Assembly (NCBI GenBank): GCA_021234535.1
Contig: CM037830.1
Span: 36,580,937 to 36,644,936 of the forward strand
Source of the DNA: Stichopus chloronotus
Taxonomy: Eukaryota; Echinodermata; Holothuroidea; Aspidochirotida; Stichopodidae
Direction: 5' to 3'
Length of the DNA: 64,000 nt
Part shown: one piece after another, positions 35,909-64,000 of the stretch
Layout: every line of letters starts with the position of its first letter
How positions within the stretch are numbered: the stretch's first letter is position 1
Made by a program: the position numbers and the translations under genes
The notes under the pieces: generated by a model
Told to the model about the DNA's origin: nothing
What the model saw: only the letters and a program-made list of their open reading frames with translations
Database searches by the model: none

Positions 35909-36410
35909 TCCAAAAAAGGCCTTGATGCCCTGCCATTCAAAAATATTTGGCCTTGGTGCCCTACCTGATGGCTGTGGTGCCCTCCAAAATTTATGAATAA
36001 ACCAAGGCCAAATGGCCGTGCCCTCCTCCAACCTTAATTCCAGCCCTGGACTTCTGAAGGTAGTAAACTACAAATGATACAAACTGATTTCATTAACATA
36101 CCCAGTTAAAAAAAAAGTACATTATTGTTAAATGGGTAGTTGCAAAGGTGGTAATGAGCAGAGTTAGGTAAAGTTTATTGAAACAGTCATTTTGAAGACA
36201 TTCCTGCATTAAATCACCAAGCTATCAAATGGGCAAAGTCAGGTTTAGAGAAGTTTATCAATGTTCACAAATGCAATGGGTTGTACCTGTGGGGTGTCAT
36301 ACCAATCAGATACTGCTTCCAAAACACCGTTTTCAAAATATCTGACAATTACTATGAGTCATTGTTCAATTAAGTTGTAACTTTGTCATCCTTGTTTTAT
36401 TCCATAATAG

Positions 36411-37160
36411 TTTACAGCTACAAACATTGCTGGTCCTGGATATGATACAGACCCATCAGAAGTGGTTTACCTTGGATGTCATTGCAGGTTACCGTCTTGT
36501 ACTAATCAGTGCCCCTGTGTATCTCGATTTGGACAAAGTTACGATGAGGGTGGTAGACTTATGAAGCTTGAAGAGGTACTCAGTCATAATAGCAAGAAAC
36601 CTGCAAAACCCATAGTAGAATGCAATGCGATGTGTGAGTGTGGTGAACAGTGCAGTAACAGAGTCGTTCAAAATGGGCCAAAGTACAAACTGGAGATTTT
36701 TAAAACAGCCGATAAAGGATTTGGATTGAGGGCCCAGAGCGGCATTCCTCAAAACTGCTTTGTCTGTGAATATGCAGGAGAAATTTTAACAAAAGAGGAA
36801 GCTCATAGGAGAGCCAAGAGGTTGAGGAGTGATGAAGCTAACTACATTTTGGTGGTAAGGGAGTTTGTTGAGGATGGTAAACTTCTTGAAACAATCATTG
36901 ATCCAACTTACAAAGGTAATTTAGGGAGATTTATCAACCACTCATGCGAACCTAATTTGTTAAAGGTCCCAGTCAGGGTGCACAACGAAATACCAAAGGT
37001 GGCATTGTTTGCACTCAGAGACATTGCTCCTGGAGAAGAATTGACCTACAGCTACGGAGAAACGACAGAGGTGAACGAAGATGCCACCAAGAGGAAACAT
37101 TGTTACTGCCAGAGCAAACTGTGTAGGAGATACCTACCATTTGATCATTCATTACTTTAA
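36411..37160 (+). CDS. SETMAR: SETMAR-type histone-lysine methyltransferase, SET exon
   Basis: An open exon from an acceptor AG at 36409-36410 (its TAG is an in-frame stop, so the exon starts here) to TAA at 37158-37160. It begins FTATNIAGPGYDTDPSEVVY, matching the N-terminal part of vertebrate SETMAR. The pre-SET region follows (GCHC, CTNQCPC, CECGEQC; zinc-binding cysteines). The SET core has GFGLRA, CEYAGEIL, RFINHSCEPN and GEELTYSY, so the SAM-binding and catalytic motifs are intact. A post-SET CYCQSKLC then leads to LPFDHSLL and the stop. Human SETMAR methylates histone H3 (H3K36/H3K4 reported) and acts in the nucleus. No mariner transposase follows, as expected outside anthropoid primates. 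The first exon is missing. Candidate poly(A) signals AATAAA lie at 37753 and 38351. It is tail-to-tail with SUMF1. Confidence 0.9.
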   Translation, partial: FTATNIAGPGYDTDPSEVVYLGCHCRLPSCTNQCPCVSRFGQSYDEGGRLMKLEEVLSHNSKKPAKPIVECNAMCECGEQCSNRVVQNGPKYKLEIFKTADKGFGLRAQSGIPQNCFVCEYAGEILTKEEAHRRAKRLRSDEANYILVVREFVEDGKLLETIIDPTYKGNLGRFINHSCEPNLLKVPVRVHNEIPKVALFALRDIAPGEELTYSYGETTEVNEDATKRKHCYCQSKLCRRYLPFDHSLL

Positions 37161-39900
37161 TCTCACATAGCAGAAATTGCAAAGTAATATGAAAATAGAT
37201 GATCCAGTGTTCAGGGTTTAAAATTCTTACACCTTGTCTATTTTGATTTTGCTACTGAAATATAAAGCTTGTGACCCTATCGACAGAGTTGCTCACCCTT
37301 TGAGCCTCTTGTGGTCTAGTCTGTATAAAAGTATGACTTTTTTGAGTCATCCACTTGAAAATATTGTTAGAATATTACTGTCTGTGGTTGGTGAATGAGA
37401 AAAACAAGCTTTCAGTGCTTCATTAAAGAACAGTTTTTAAGCTTTTGCCCAGAACAAGAGAAATTGCAGGAACACACTGACTGTATTGAATGAAAGCTGT
37501 GAGAAACTTCAAACATAGCACACACATGTGTTTCCATATCTGTAGCTTGCATTCGCTATGATGTTACCCTTTAAGTCATCACAAACAGAGGTTGTATTAG
37601 GTGACAAGTGATCTTTATATTGCTCTGAAGTATCCAAGTGAACTTTGAACTATTACTTGCCTACAGAACATAATTGCTTGAATAACAAATTTCAGAATGA
37701 ATCCAATAATACACCAATTGGAATGTTCCCAATGTAACAAAAGCCAGACAGGAATAAATCTGAATCCTCTCCTGAAGAGTAAACCTTTGAAACATTTCCA
37801 ATCTTTTATTGCTTGCGACTGTTACTAATTTTCAGGACCTGAAGAACAGAATATTATGGTAGAACTTTGTGACATAACTAACAAGTATATTTTCAGCATT
37901 TTTTTTTGTTGCAGTATATTGAAACTTTTACGTGTTCATCAAAAGCCCCTCACTAGAAAAAGAAAGAAGAGAGAAAAAAAAAAGTCAGATTACTTACAAT
38001 ACATGCAACATATAGAGTACCAACTTATGTCATTATGTCAGTGTAACCATACAGAGTACCAACTGATGTGATTATGTAGATAAAACTGTATACAGTACCA
38101 AATTATGTGAAAACATAGATGCAACCATTAAAGAGTATCAAATTATGTCAAAACATAGATGCAACCAAAGAGTACTAACCTTCATTTAATATTGCACAAA
38201 ATGAATAACAACCAAGTGTAATGTATGTCCATATTGTAATGAACATTTCTTTGTCGTCCTTTTACTTTTAAATGATGAACAATTGGAATGTAGCTTTATA
38301 TATACATCATGACTTGAGACTTTCAGATAACAAATCCAGGATGAACACTAAATAAAGTTTTACGTAAATTAAAATATTTATGGATGAGATGAGGGGGAGT
38401 GATTTTACATATCATGTCAACTGCTGTCGATGATTGCTTTACATTACTGCATGTCGAACCACGGAGAAGGTGGTAGTGGTAACTGTTATGTAGAACCTGG
38501 TGGGTTAACCTACCCCCCACCCCCCTACCCCCCACACTTTAAAAAATGAAACATCATCTGAGTATACCAGTGGCATAGCTAGGACTTTTTCCAAGAGGGA
38601 CAAAGATAAGACAATTTTCCTACAATTTTTCAAGGTCCCATGGGTCTGGCTTGATCTTGAAAGTGAGGGTAGCATGAATGGGGCGTAAACTTGTCTGAGC
38701 CTGTTTATAAGTGTGAAATGTGATATAATGAGTCTGACGACTGGTTTCCATCCCAAGGAAGGGAAAATTTTTTGATTTTGTTGAGTGGACACATGCAAAA
38801 TGAGGCTTTATTCGATCCTAGGTTTAAACTGAATATATTTCCAGGAATTCCTATTTGTTTTAAGTTACAATTTTTTTTTTAATTTTGTTTTGCAATGCAG
38901 GTGAAATATTCATTTTGAGAGCTTATCTGAGTATGCCTAATTCAGAACATTGGCAACGTGATTACAGAGAGCAGTTTTGAAATAATGGAAGGACATTCCC
39001 CAATTCTGTCCCCTCTGCTACCACAAAAGCTTGCTGAGTATTGGCCAACACACCAGTAATCAGCCCAACACCGTGGAACTCAGATACTGTACATAAGAGG
39101 TCCATTTCTGTAGAATGCGACTGTGGCATGCTTCATGCCACAGTGACACAAGAAAAATAAGGAAATATGTGGAATTAAAATGTGAACTATGCATGGAACT
39201 TCTCACAATTTCTTATTCTAGAAGAAAAAAAATGAGAAATGGGAAAGGATATTTCTCCAAATTTTCCAGATGGGGTAAGTTGCCCCCTGCCCCCTATTGG
39301 CTATGCCACTGGATCACAATGGTCTGCAGTAGCCAATGTCACCGTCAAAAAAACAGTTGAATTAAAGCCAGCACAAGTCCAAAGTTCAAGATAGGAAACA
39401 GGAAATGTGTAAACTAAAGAAAGATCAGTGTGAAACATTAAGCACAGGTATTGTACGAAAAGTGATCAAATTCCTGTGAGAAAACCAGCAAATGGACTAC
39501 GTTTCACTTTTTTAACTTCCATTATATCAAACCAAAATACCAAAAATTCGCCATTTTAATGAGGTAGTAGCAATGCATCAATACTGGTAGACATGTAGAC
39601 AAAAAGTCCTTCATCATGATTTTAAGCCTGCACGAAATTAGTCAGAAGTCATGAATTATCAGGCTCAATCTATAATTTGCGTGAAAATCTATGTCGATTA
39701 AGTTGACAGATGTATAAAGTATATAAATGTTTTCTTTGTTTTCTTCATGTTCCAATGTTGAGGTTCCTTTTTCACTTCTAAAAAAGAGACATGCTACTGC
39801 AAACCCGCCAAAAAAAAAAAACAAGGAAATAGAGACGAGAGTAACCACGCGTCTCTCAAGGCACAAGAAATCCTGATCTCTCAGTCCACGTGAATTCTGC
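37161..39900. other. Convergent intergenic region between SETMAR and SUMF1
   Basis: Holds the two 3' ends: AATAAA at 37753-37758 and 38351-38356 on the SETMAR side, and an ATTAAA-type signal on the minus strand at about 39556. Tandem-like gagtaccaa/ttatgtc segments lie at 38015-38180, and a hAT-like element at 38568-39311. No further exon seen. Confidence 0.5.
38568..39311. mobile_element. hAT-like non-autonomous element (putative)
   Basis: The left end CAGTGGCATAGCTAGGA and right end (read inverted, CAGTGGCATAGCCAATAG) share the first 12 bases, typical of the CAGTGGC-ended hAT MITEs seen elsewhere in this window. The flanking octamers do not match, so the copy may be rearranged or chimeric. 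No transposase frame. Confidence 0.55.
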
Positions 39901-57960
<18,060 letters not shown>

Positions 57961-60900
57961 CTACAAAGATCAGAAAGTAAAGCAATGATTGGACCATGGT
58001 GGTAAGAAGAGAAGGAGAAAAGTTCCGTTGAACTTATCACAGTTACTGTCAGTATCATTTAATGTGGATTAACAAATTTAATCGACCTTCGGTCTATACA
58101 GCAATAACTCGTTTTTCTGTAATATACTGGGCAACACATTCAAAGGCATGCGTGGTCAACTGTGCAGCGTATAGATTGGTTGTTTGCTGCTATTGCTTAC
58201 GTATAATTGGTGAGCAGACAAGCCTCCCGTGCCTCCATAGTTGCACGTAATCCTTTTCATAGGGTGTAAACAGCAAATGGCACTCTAAGCTGTTCTCACC
58301 CCCATGAACTGATTCATTTATCAAACAGGAGAAAATCTAATAGGACTAGCATATATCAAACTTTCCGAGTTATCTCTTCTTTCTTCCTCCATGATTGGAC
58401 CAACTAGACAGAGTGGAGAAGCAGATCAGCTGTTATAATGGCAAGTTACAGTTGATAATCTAACTCAGAATCAATTTTCATGCTCTTAACATTCATGTTG
58501 AGATACTTTATCAGGGGGTTTGTTTATTTGAATAAGATTTTTCCATGTTTTTTAAGTTTTTTCATGTGATACTGTATTTCAAGGAATGACATGAACACAG
58601 ATATGTAGTTTTTATCTAAAAAATATTAAAATGCAGTCCTAAAGAAGCCAATGAATCTTCTCTCTCTCAGGGGCATGCAAACAAACACCAAAACTGCGTT
58701 CAACTTAATTGAAGAGTGATGTCCAGAATTAGAGGTCGATTGCTAAGATTTTAAAATCAAGGTAACAAAATTGGTGAATATCAAACATATTATAAGAGTG
58801 CAGTATTTGATGTGGAGACAGGTACAATGTTGGGTGAAAGCATGTATCATTCTGCTGTAAACTCTTCATTGTTTGGCATAACAATTATCAAATGGAATTT
58901 GTCAGTTCGCAGACATGTAGAATCGAGCACAACCTGAAGTCACAAATGAAACAAAATTATCAAAATTAAATACCCTGAATAAAAACCCCCCCAAAAAATG
59001 AAAAGCTAGTCATATTTCATTGAATACAAAGACCAAACATCTCATAAATGTGGTGAGTTAAGCATTCATGTTCTAAATCCTTCATTCCCAACCAGGGGTA
59101 TTAACATCCCTTGAAATGGAGGTACTAGAAAAGTCCACGAGGGGTAAAGCCTCTCAGGCAAAAGAATGAGTGCTAACTACTGTAATAATCAAATTAATTT
59201 TTGGTGGTAGTAATGTGTCATTACAAAATATAAACATAATGTCAAAATATTTATGCAAATACTGTACAGCAGTGTTGGTTCTTGCTTTTTCTTATTGTGG
59301 GTGAAATGGTACCAGGGGATGATGTGACAATTTAAGGGGCACAGCAAGTCCAAAAAGTTGGGAACCACTGCTCTTATTTGAAACATATATTGAGTCTTTT
59401 TCTCCCTTTGGTAGTTTTCACCATATTTTCACCAGCTCTTCAAATATAGCATTTTGTAACTCAAGAATGCACCAAGTACTATTCAGGTAGCCAAAATATG
59501 GCAAAAGTAAGCTAATCTTGAACAAAGTACCAGTTTCAGGTGATTCATAGGCATAGCTCATGCATAGTGAAATATTCATCTGGATCTGTCTAAGGAATCT
59601 ACTGGAAAGAATCTTCATGTATGGTCAAATTCTGCCAACTTCGTAATTCAAACAAAATTTCTCTTATGTAACATTTAAGTGCCTACTAGAGATTAACCCT
59701 CCAAACATTAAGAGTCAGAGCTCCACAGTACATGAAACACAGAGTACTGTGTGGTACTGTATGTGTACAGTATGTGTGACAGAGAGCTGGGACACAGATC
59801 AACTGATCATGATAACATGCACAGTGTATCAGTTATAATGTCTCTCACTATAATGTCACACTGTAAGTCAAACATGTATCAAGAGGATTAACCTTTGATC
59901 TATGATTTAACAAGTACAGTACCTTAGTAAGTTCTATTGTTATCGCCTAAATTGGGAAAGAATTTCAGAGACTAACTACAATGCTCCAAAGGAAAGCTTT
60001 ATTCATCTAAACTACTATACCCGTATATGAAAGCTCCTTCCACCAGCACACAATTAGCAGCAAAATGTATGGATACTACCCACTGAAGATCTGTAAAGCA
60101 ATTTTTGTGAGTGCAGTAAATACTTCAGTGACCCTCAGTGAAAAACTCTTCCTTCCATTCTAATAGTATGTTATTTTATTAGCATAACCATCAATTTTGA
60201 GGTAAATTAAAATGTCTAAATAAGCACAGAGAAAATGCATCTTTTACAAGTCCTTGCAATTTTTAAAATATCTGGCCACCTCTTAAGAAGAGTTCCTTCA
60301 ATATCACAGCATAATCTGCACATCAAGTTAGCCAATCTCTTACACTTCTTCAAACAGTACTTCAGGTGTCAAAACATGTACAATGTCCATCATCTATGGG
60401 CACTGCTGACCCAGGGCCACTGCTATATGGGGAGAGAGGAACAGGTAAGGACAAAGTGTATTTATCCCCAAATTTGGAGCTCTTATTGACAAGAAGTGCC
60501 ATTTCTGTTATTATTTTATAGGAAATACATTTTTTTTTTCAGAATGGCCTTTTAAACATTTATCATCAGGCCTCCAACTGCCAGAGAGTTGTGCAAGCAC
60601 TGTGGTGTACTAAACTACAATACTTCTGTGAATGTAAATCCGCATGTTTTGATTTGACTAAACTTCTAAGGTCATATTCTTTGAAAAACTTTTTCAGTTT
60701 ATATTTAGCACTTACAGCATCCCCCAAGTGGATATCATCTAAACGAGACAATTTTAGCATGAAGGCGTGGGGCACTGCACAGCTCTACTGTATGTTCTAA
60801 TCTAACGCTGTCAGTACTGTTCATCGAGGAGATACTCATAAACCCCTGGAGTCTCAAATTCAAACAGAAATCTTCAAACAGAAGCTTCCAGGCTCTGTCA

Positions 60901-63900
60901 ACACTGAAAACCAGGTCTCAGAATTTGTCCTGACAAAGTTTACCTCCTATTAAAAAGGTGGCTCTAAAATGCGGCAATCTCTGCCTAACCAAACAAACTA
61001 CCGTAGATAAGCGGCATAGTTTGTAAAGATTAAAAGAGACTTTTGGAGCTGATCAATTAGGATGGGAGATTTTAGACATACAGCTGAGCTTTAAATGTTG
61101 ATAAATAGTGCAACATACTACGATGATGTGTCCCATGGCATCTTCTGTGGCATAGCACACACAGATAAGGGTACACACAGTGATTTCCAACAAGCAAGTA
61201 CCAGTCCAGGAGTTCCTCACTAAGGTCTATCTTTTGTATCAGCTTATCTACCTCCACTTAAACACTGCATGCAAAGTCGCTGCAGTTGATTCTAATTCAG
61301 TGGTTATTTCATGACAGACACAAAAGAAGTAAAGATTGTAGTATAAGTATTACACACAAAACATGGTTAAAGCCAGGTGTTCTTATATAGGGGGCAGCCT
61401 TCGTGCCTGTGCAAGCAAATTTACTCATATCACTGACTATGTGTGGTAATACAATGCAAGGGTGGCCAGTACCCCAGTGCTGAAATTTGACCAATTTCAT
61501 CAGATTCATGACAGACAACTAACATGCAAAATGTGATTACTGTATCCTTTACAAAATTAGGTTGTCTTCCCAGAAATGAGGTCTGTATATACAATTCATG
61601 AAATTATATTTCCTAGCTGTTATTGTTGGCACCCTTTAGCACAACTCTATTGTGCCACTTACAGTGCAAATTCATTGCTGGTTTTCATTATATCATTTCA
61701 GATATTCTAGACAAACATGTATGAATTTGGTTGAAAAATTTAACGATTTGGTTGTCTGAAGGACAACCTCGTTAAATAAGTTGGTTGTTCAGTAGAAGTT
61801 TAAGTCGTCAATGAACATCCACAACTGTCTTTTGACTGAGACGAGTCCAACCTTATGACCTCTATTCTTTGTATTTTTTTTCGTCAAATTTCAAAGCACT
61901 AGGTGATATGGAAAGAAGTGTGGGCCTACCGGCAACAAGGATTCTTTAAAAGTGAACAATAGTATTATGCAAGCAACATATCAACATATTTCTTCAGTTT
62001 TACATATATCATACACTGGATGCTATCTATGTTAGTAGTTAGATCATTAGATTCCATGGAACAAAGAAACTGAAGAAATCTTCTTGAAGAAATACCTGGC
62101 TAGATGTTGGCAAACGCACAGATTGAGATAAGGGTGCACACAAGTTTCAAACAAGTTGTTCAACCTTGCAGCAATGATAGCTGTAAGGCATATTGTGACA
62201 TAGTGCAATACCACACCCATTTAGCATCAAAGGTACTACGGTATAAAAACACAGAATACAGTATGATCTGCACATTTACATAGTGATGTGCTTGGATGAT
62301 TGTTGCACCTTCACACACTGTATGCCTCCATCATAGATAGTGACAATGTCTTGTTCAGACCAAAACAAGCCAAGTTAATAACTATAAAATATTGATTTAT
62401 TTTTCAAACCTACATGGAAGAACTTACACAATGGAAGAATGTAAACTTGACCTTTGACCTGTTATTAAGATAAAGCTATTTTTAATGGTGACAGCTAACT
62501 GTATGTAGAGTAAATGTGGAAGGGGGGTAATTGAAGTGAGACGGTTGCCTACCACCCACCACCATTGCGGTATTCTGTTATTTTTGGGGCTTATTGTTGG
62601 TTAACCTTCTAGTGGTCAAAGGTCATCCAACAATAGAACACGTGATAAAACAATCACACACTATGTGAGTAATATCTATGAAGAGAGCTACTTCATTTCC
62701 AATTGAAATTTCTGAGGGTTGCAGAAACATGCAACTGGTATGTAATGACAACTGTTAAGTGTATGTACTTGTAAAGACCAACAACTGTTTACACAACATA
62801 CCACAAAAACACACACACAGTAATGGTATTAAAGGGGTGCACTAAGTTTTCAATTTTACAAGATGGTTTGCCATATATATGTGTACATTTAATACCAGGT
62901 TTCTACTCTACATGTACAGTGACTCTGAATCATGGCAGTAAAGGGAGAGAAGAAAGGATGCACAGTCATTTGGAAATATGTTTTTCCCTCTTCTGTAGAT
63001 CTTTTTCCTTTTGTGGGGAAAAACTTCTTGTCACATGTATCAGTGGGGCCTGTCTCCTACTTCTACTTTGTTTCCCATAGAAATCTGATGTGACTATGGG
63101 CCTACTTTTAATACATGTGCACAGTTCCCAGCTTACTGCATACCCATATCTGTTATCTGTATAGTCCCAATACTGCACTGTGTGTTAGAACTCCAAATGC
63201 TGTCACTATGGTTTAGTGGTACGTACCCAGTGGTTTGTATGTTACCTTCTGTAGCTGCCGCAGTTATATACTTTACTGACAGTGCCATTTCACCCCATTA
63301 GCTTTTGATCAATGCACTCATTTTTACCTGTTTAACTCCATCTAGATGAGTTAACATGTTAACTGTTTAGTGTCTATCTTTCCACAGTAATTCATGTAGA
63401 TTCACATTTACCACTTTGCTCTGGATTTGTTTCAGTACTTTGAGTTTCCCATTAGCTCAATTCAAAAATTCCACGTGATTTGCTCGATTTCCATCTACAA
63501 GCTTAGTTTTTTATAAATTATTCATCCTCAACTTATTTCTCCAGCTGTGGCATTTTGATTTTACATGGACTTTGTAGTGCAGCGTTGAGAGACTTGTGTC
63601 AATGGGGAGATTGAAACTAAAACACTACGAAAATGAATTTTGACAACTTCTGTGATTTCTGTCAAGTTCAGCATTGCTCAACTGTGAGTTCAATACAGAT
63701 ACAGATGGCTTGAGTCCATCAGACACTTTTCATCCTTGGCGTTTCTTTAATCATCCTACTTCTTGACTTATTTTGCTGTTGAAAATTTTGTAATGAACAA
63801 CAATGGCATTGAGCAGAACTTAACACAACCATGCACCTTTCCACATTGGGTCATAATCTTGTTTTTGGAGCTGCCATCTTTTTCCCTTCTGTGACAGTAT

Positions 63901-64000
63901 TAACTGGCAAACACTTGGAGTAACAAATGCTATGTAAGCATTTATTAAACTTGTTCAGGGTCAAGAAGACAATTCTCAATTTTTCATTTCTTGTCCTTTA
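57961..64000. other. Upstream of SUMF1 exon 2, no exon recognised
   Basis: The SUMF1 signal-peptide exon should lie on the minus strand here or beyond the window. I could not identify a frame with signal peptide, CGC motif and a phase-0 donor. A hairpin-like pair (ggttgtctgaaggacaacc) sits near 61750-61770. Otherwise AT-rich DNA with short unsupported frames. Confidence 0.4.

Noticed and set aside
63246..63288. Candidate SUMF1 first exon (ATG frame ending G|GTAAC, minus)
   Set aside because: It ends in phase 1 whereas the next SUMF1 exon needs phase 0, and it has no hydrophobic signal peptide.

Overview
The window looks like nuclear DNA from a marine invertebrate deuterostome, most likely an echinoderm and possibly a sea cucumber (inferred, moderate to low certainty). 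The evidence is split genes with GT-AG introns and matching phases, AT-rich intergenic DNA crowded with small inverted-repeat transposons and long poly-C/G tracts, AGGTCA-rich tandem repeats, and animal-type SUMF1 and SETMAR genes. There are no bacterial operons, CRISPR arrays or rRNA genes.

Layout. 1-6229 shows no recognisable gene. 6230-7519 (+) is a 429-residue open frame for an unrecognised hydrophilic protein. About 8.65-32.7 kb is a diverged segmental duplication: unit 1 (8.65-19.2 kb), unit 2 (21.7-30.9 kb) and a fragment of unit 3 (32.2-32.7 kb). On the minus strand unit 1 holds a complete four-exon gene for a small secreted protein: signal peptide, two six-cysteine TB-like modules with identical cysteine spacing, and a Thr-rich tail. 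All its introns are phase 1. In unit 2 the corresponding Thr-rich exon has grown to about 37 copies of a 35-residue repeat (25881-29752), preceded by a single TB-like exon, but the splice phases no longer match and no signal exon can be found. On the plus strand each unit carries a sequence that in unit 3 is an open exon with netrin-module/TIMP-like features and in units 1 and 2 is decayed. The ancestral unit therefore probably held a convergent pair of secreted-protein genes.

35.6-58 kb holds the conserved genes. A decayed tyrosine-recombinase fragment (35647-35908, -) is followed by the SET-domain exon of SETMAR (36411-37160, +). Tail-to-tail with it lies SUMF1, the formylglycine-generating enzyme, of which eight exons can be placed on the minus strand between 57960 and 39901. 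SETMAR and SUMF1 are also convergent neighbours in human, so this is probably ancient microsynteny. Both active-site cysteines of SUMF1 are kept, but one structural cysteine is replaced. The first SUMF1 exon (signal peptide) and the first SETMAR exon were not found.

Mobile DNA: a TTAA-flanked piggyBac-like MITE whose empty site survives in the sister duplicate, a hAT-type MITE with a perfect 8-bp target duplication plus relatives, several foldback elements, and a DR1-containing tandem repeat. From 57961 to the end no coding exon was recognised.
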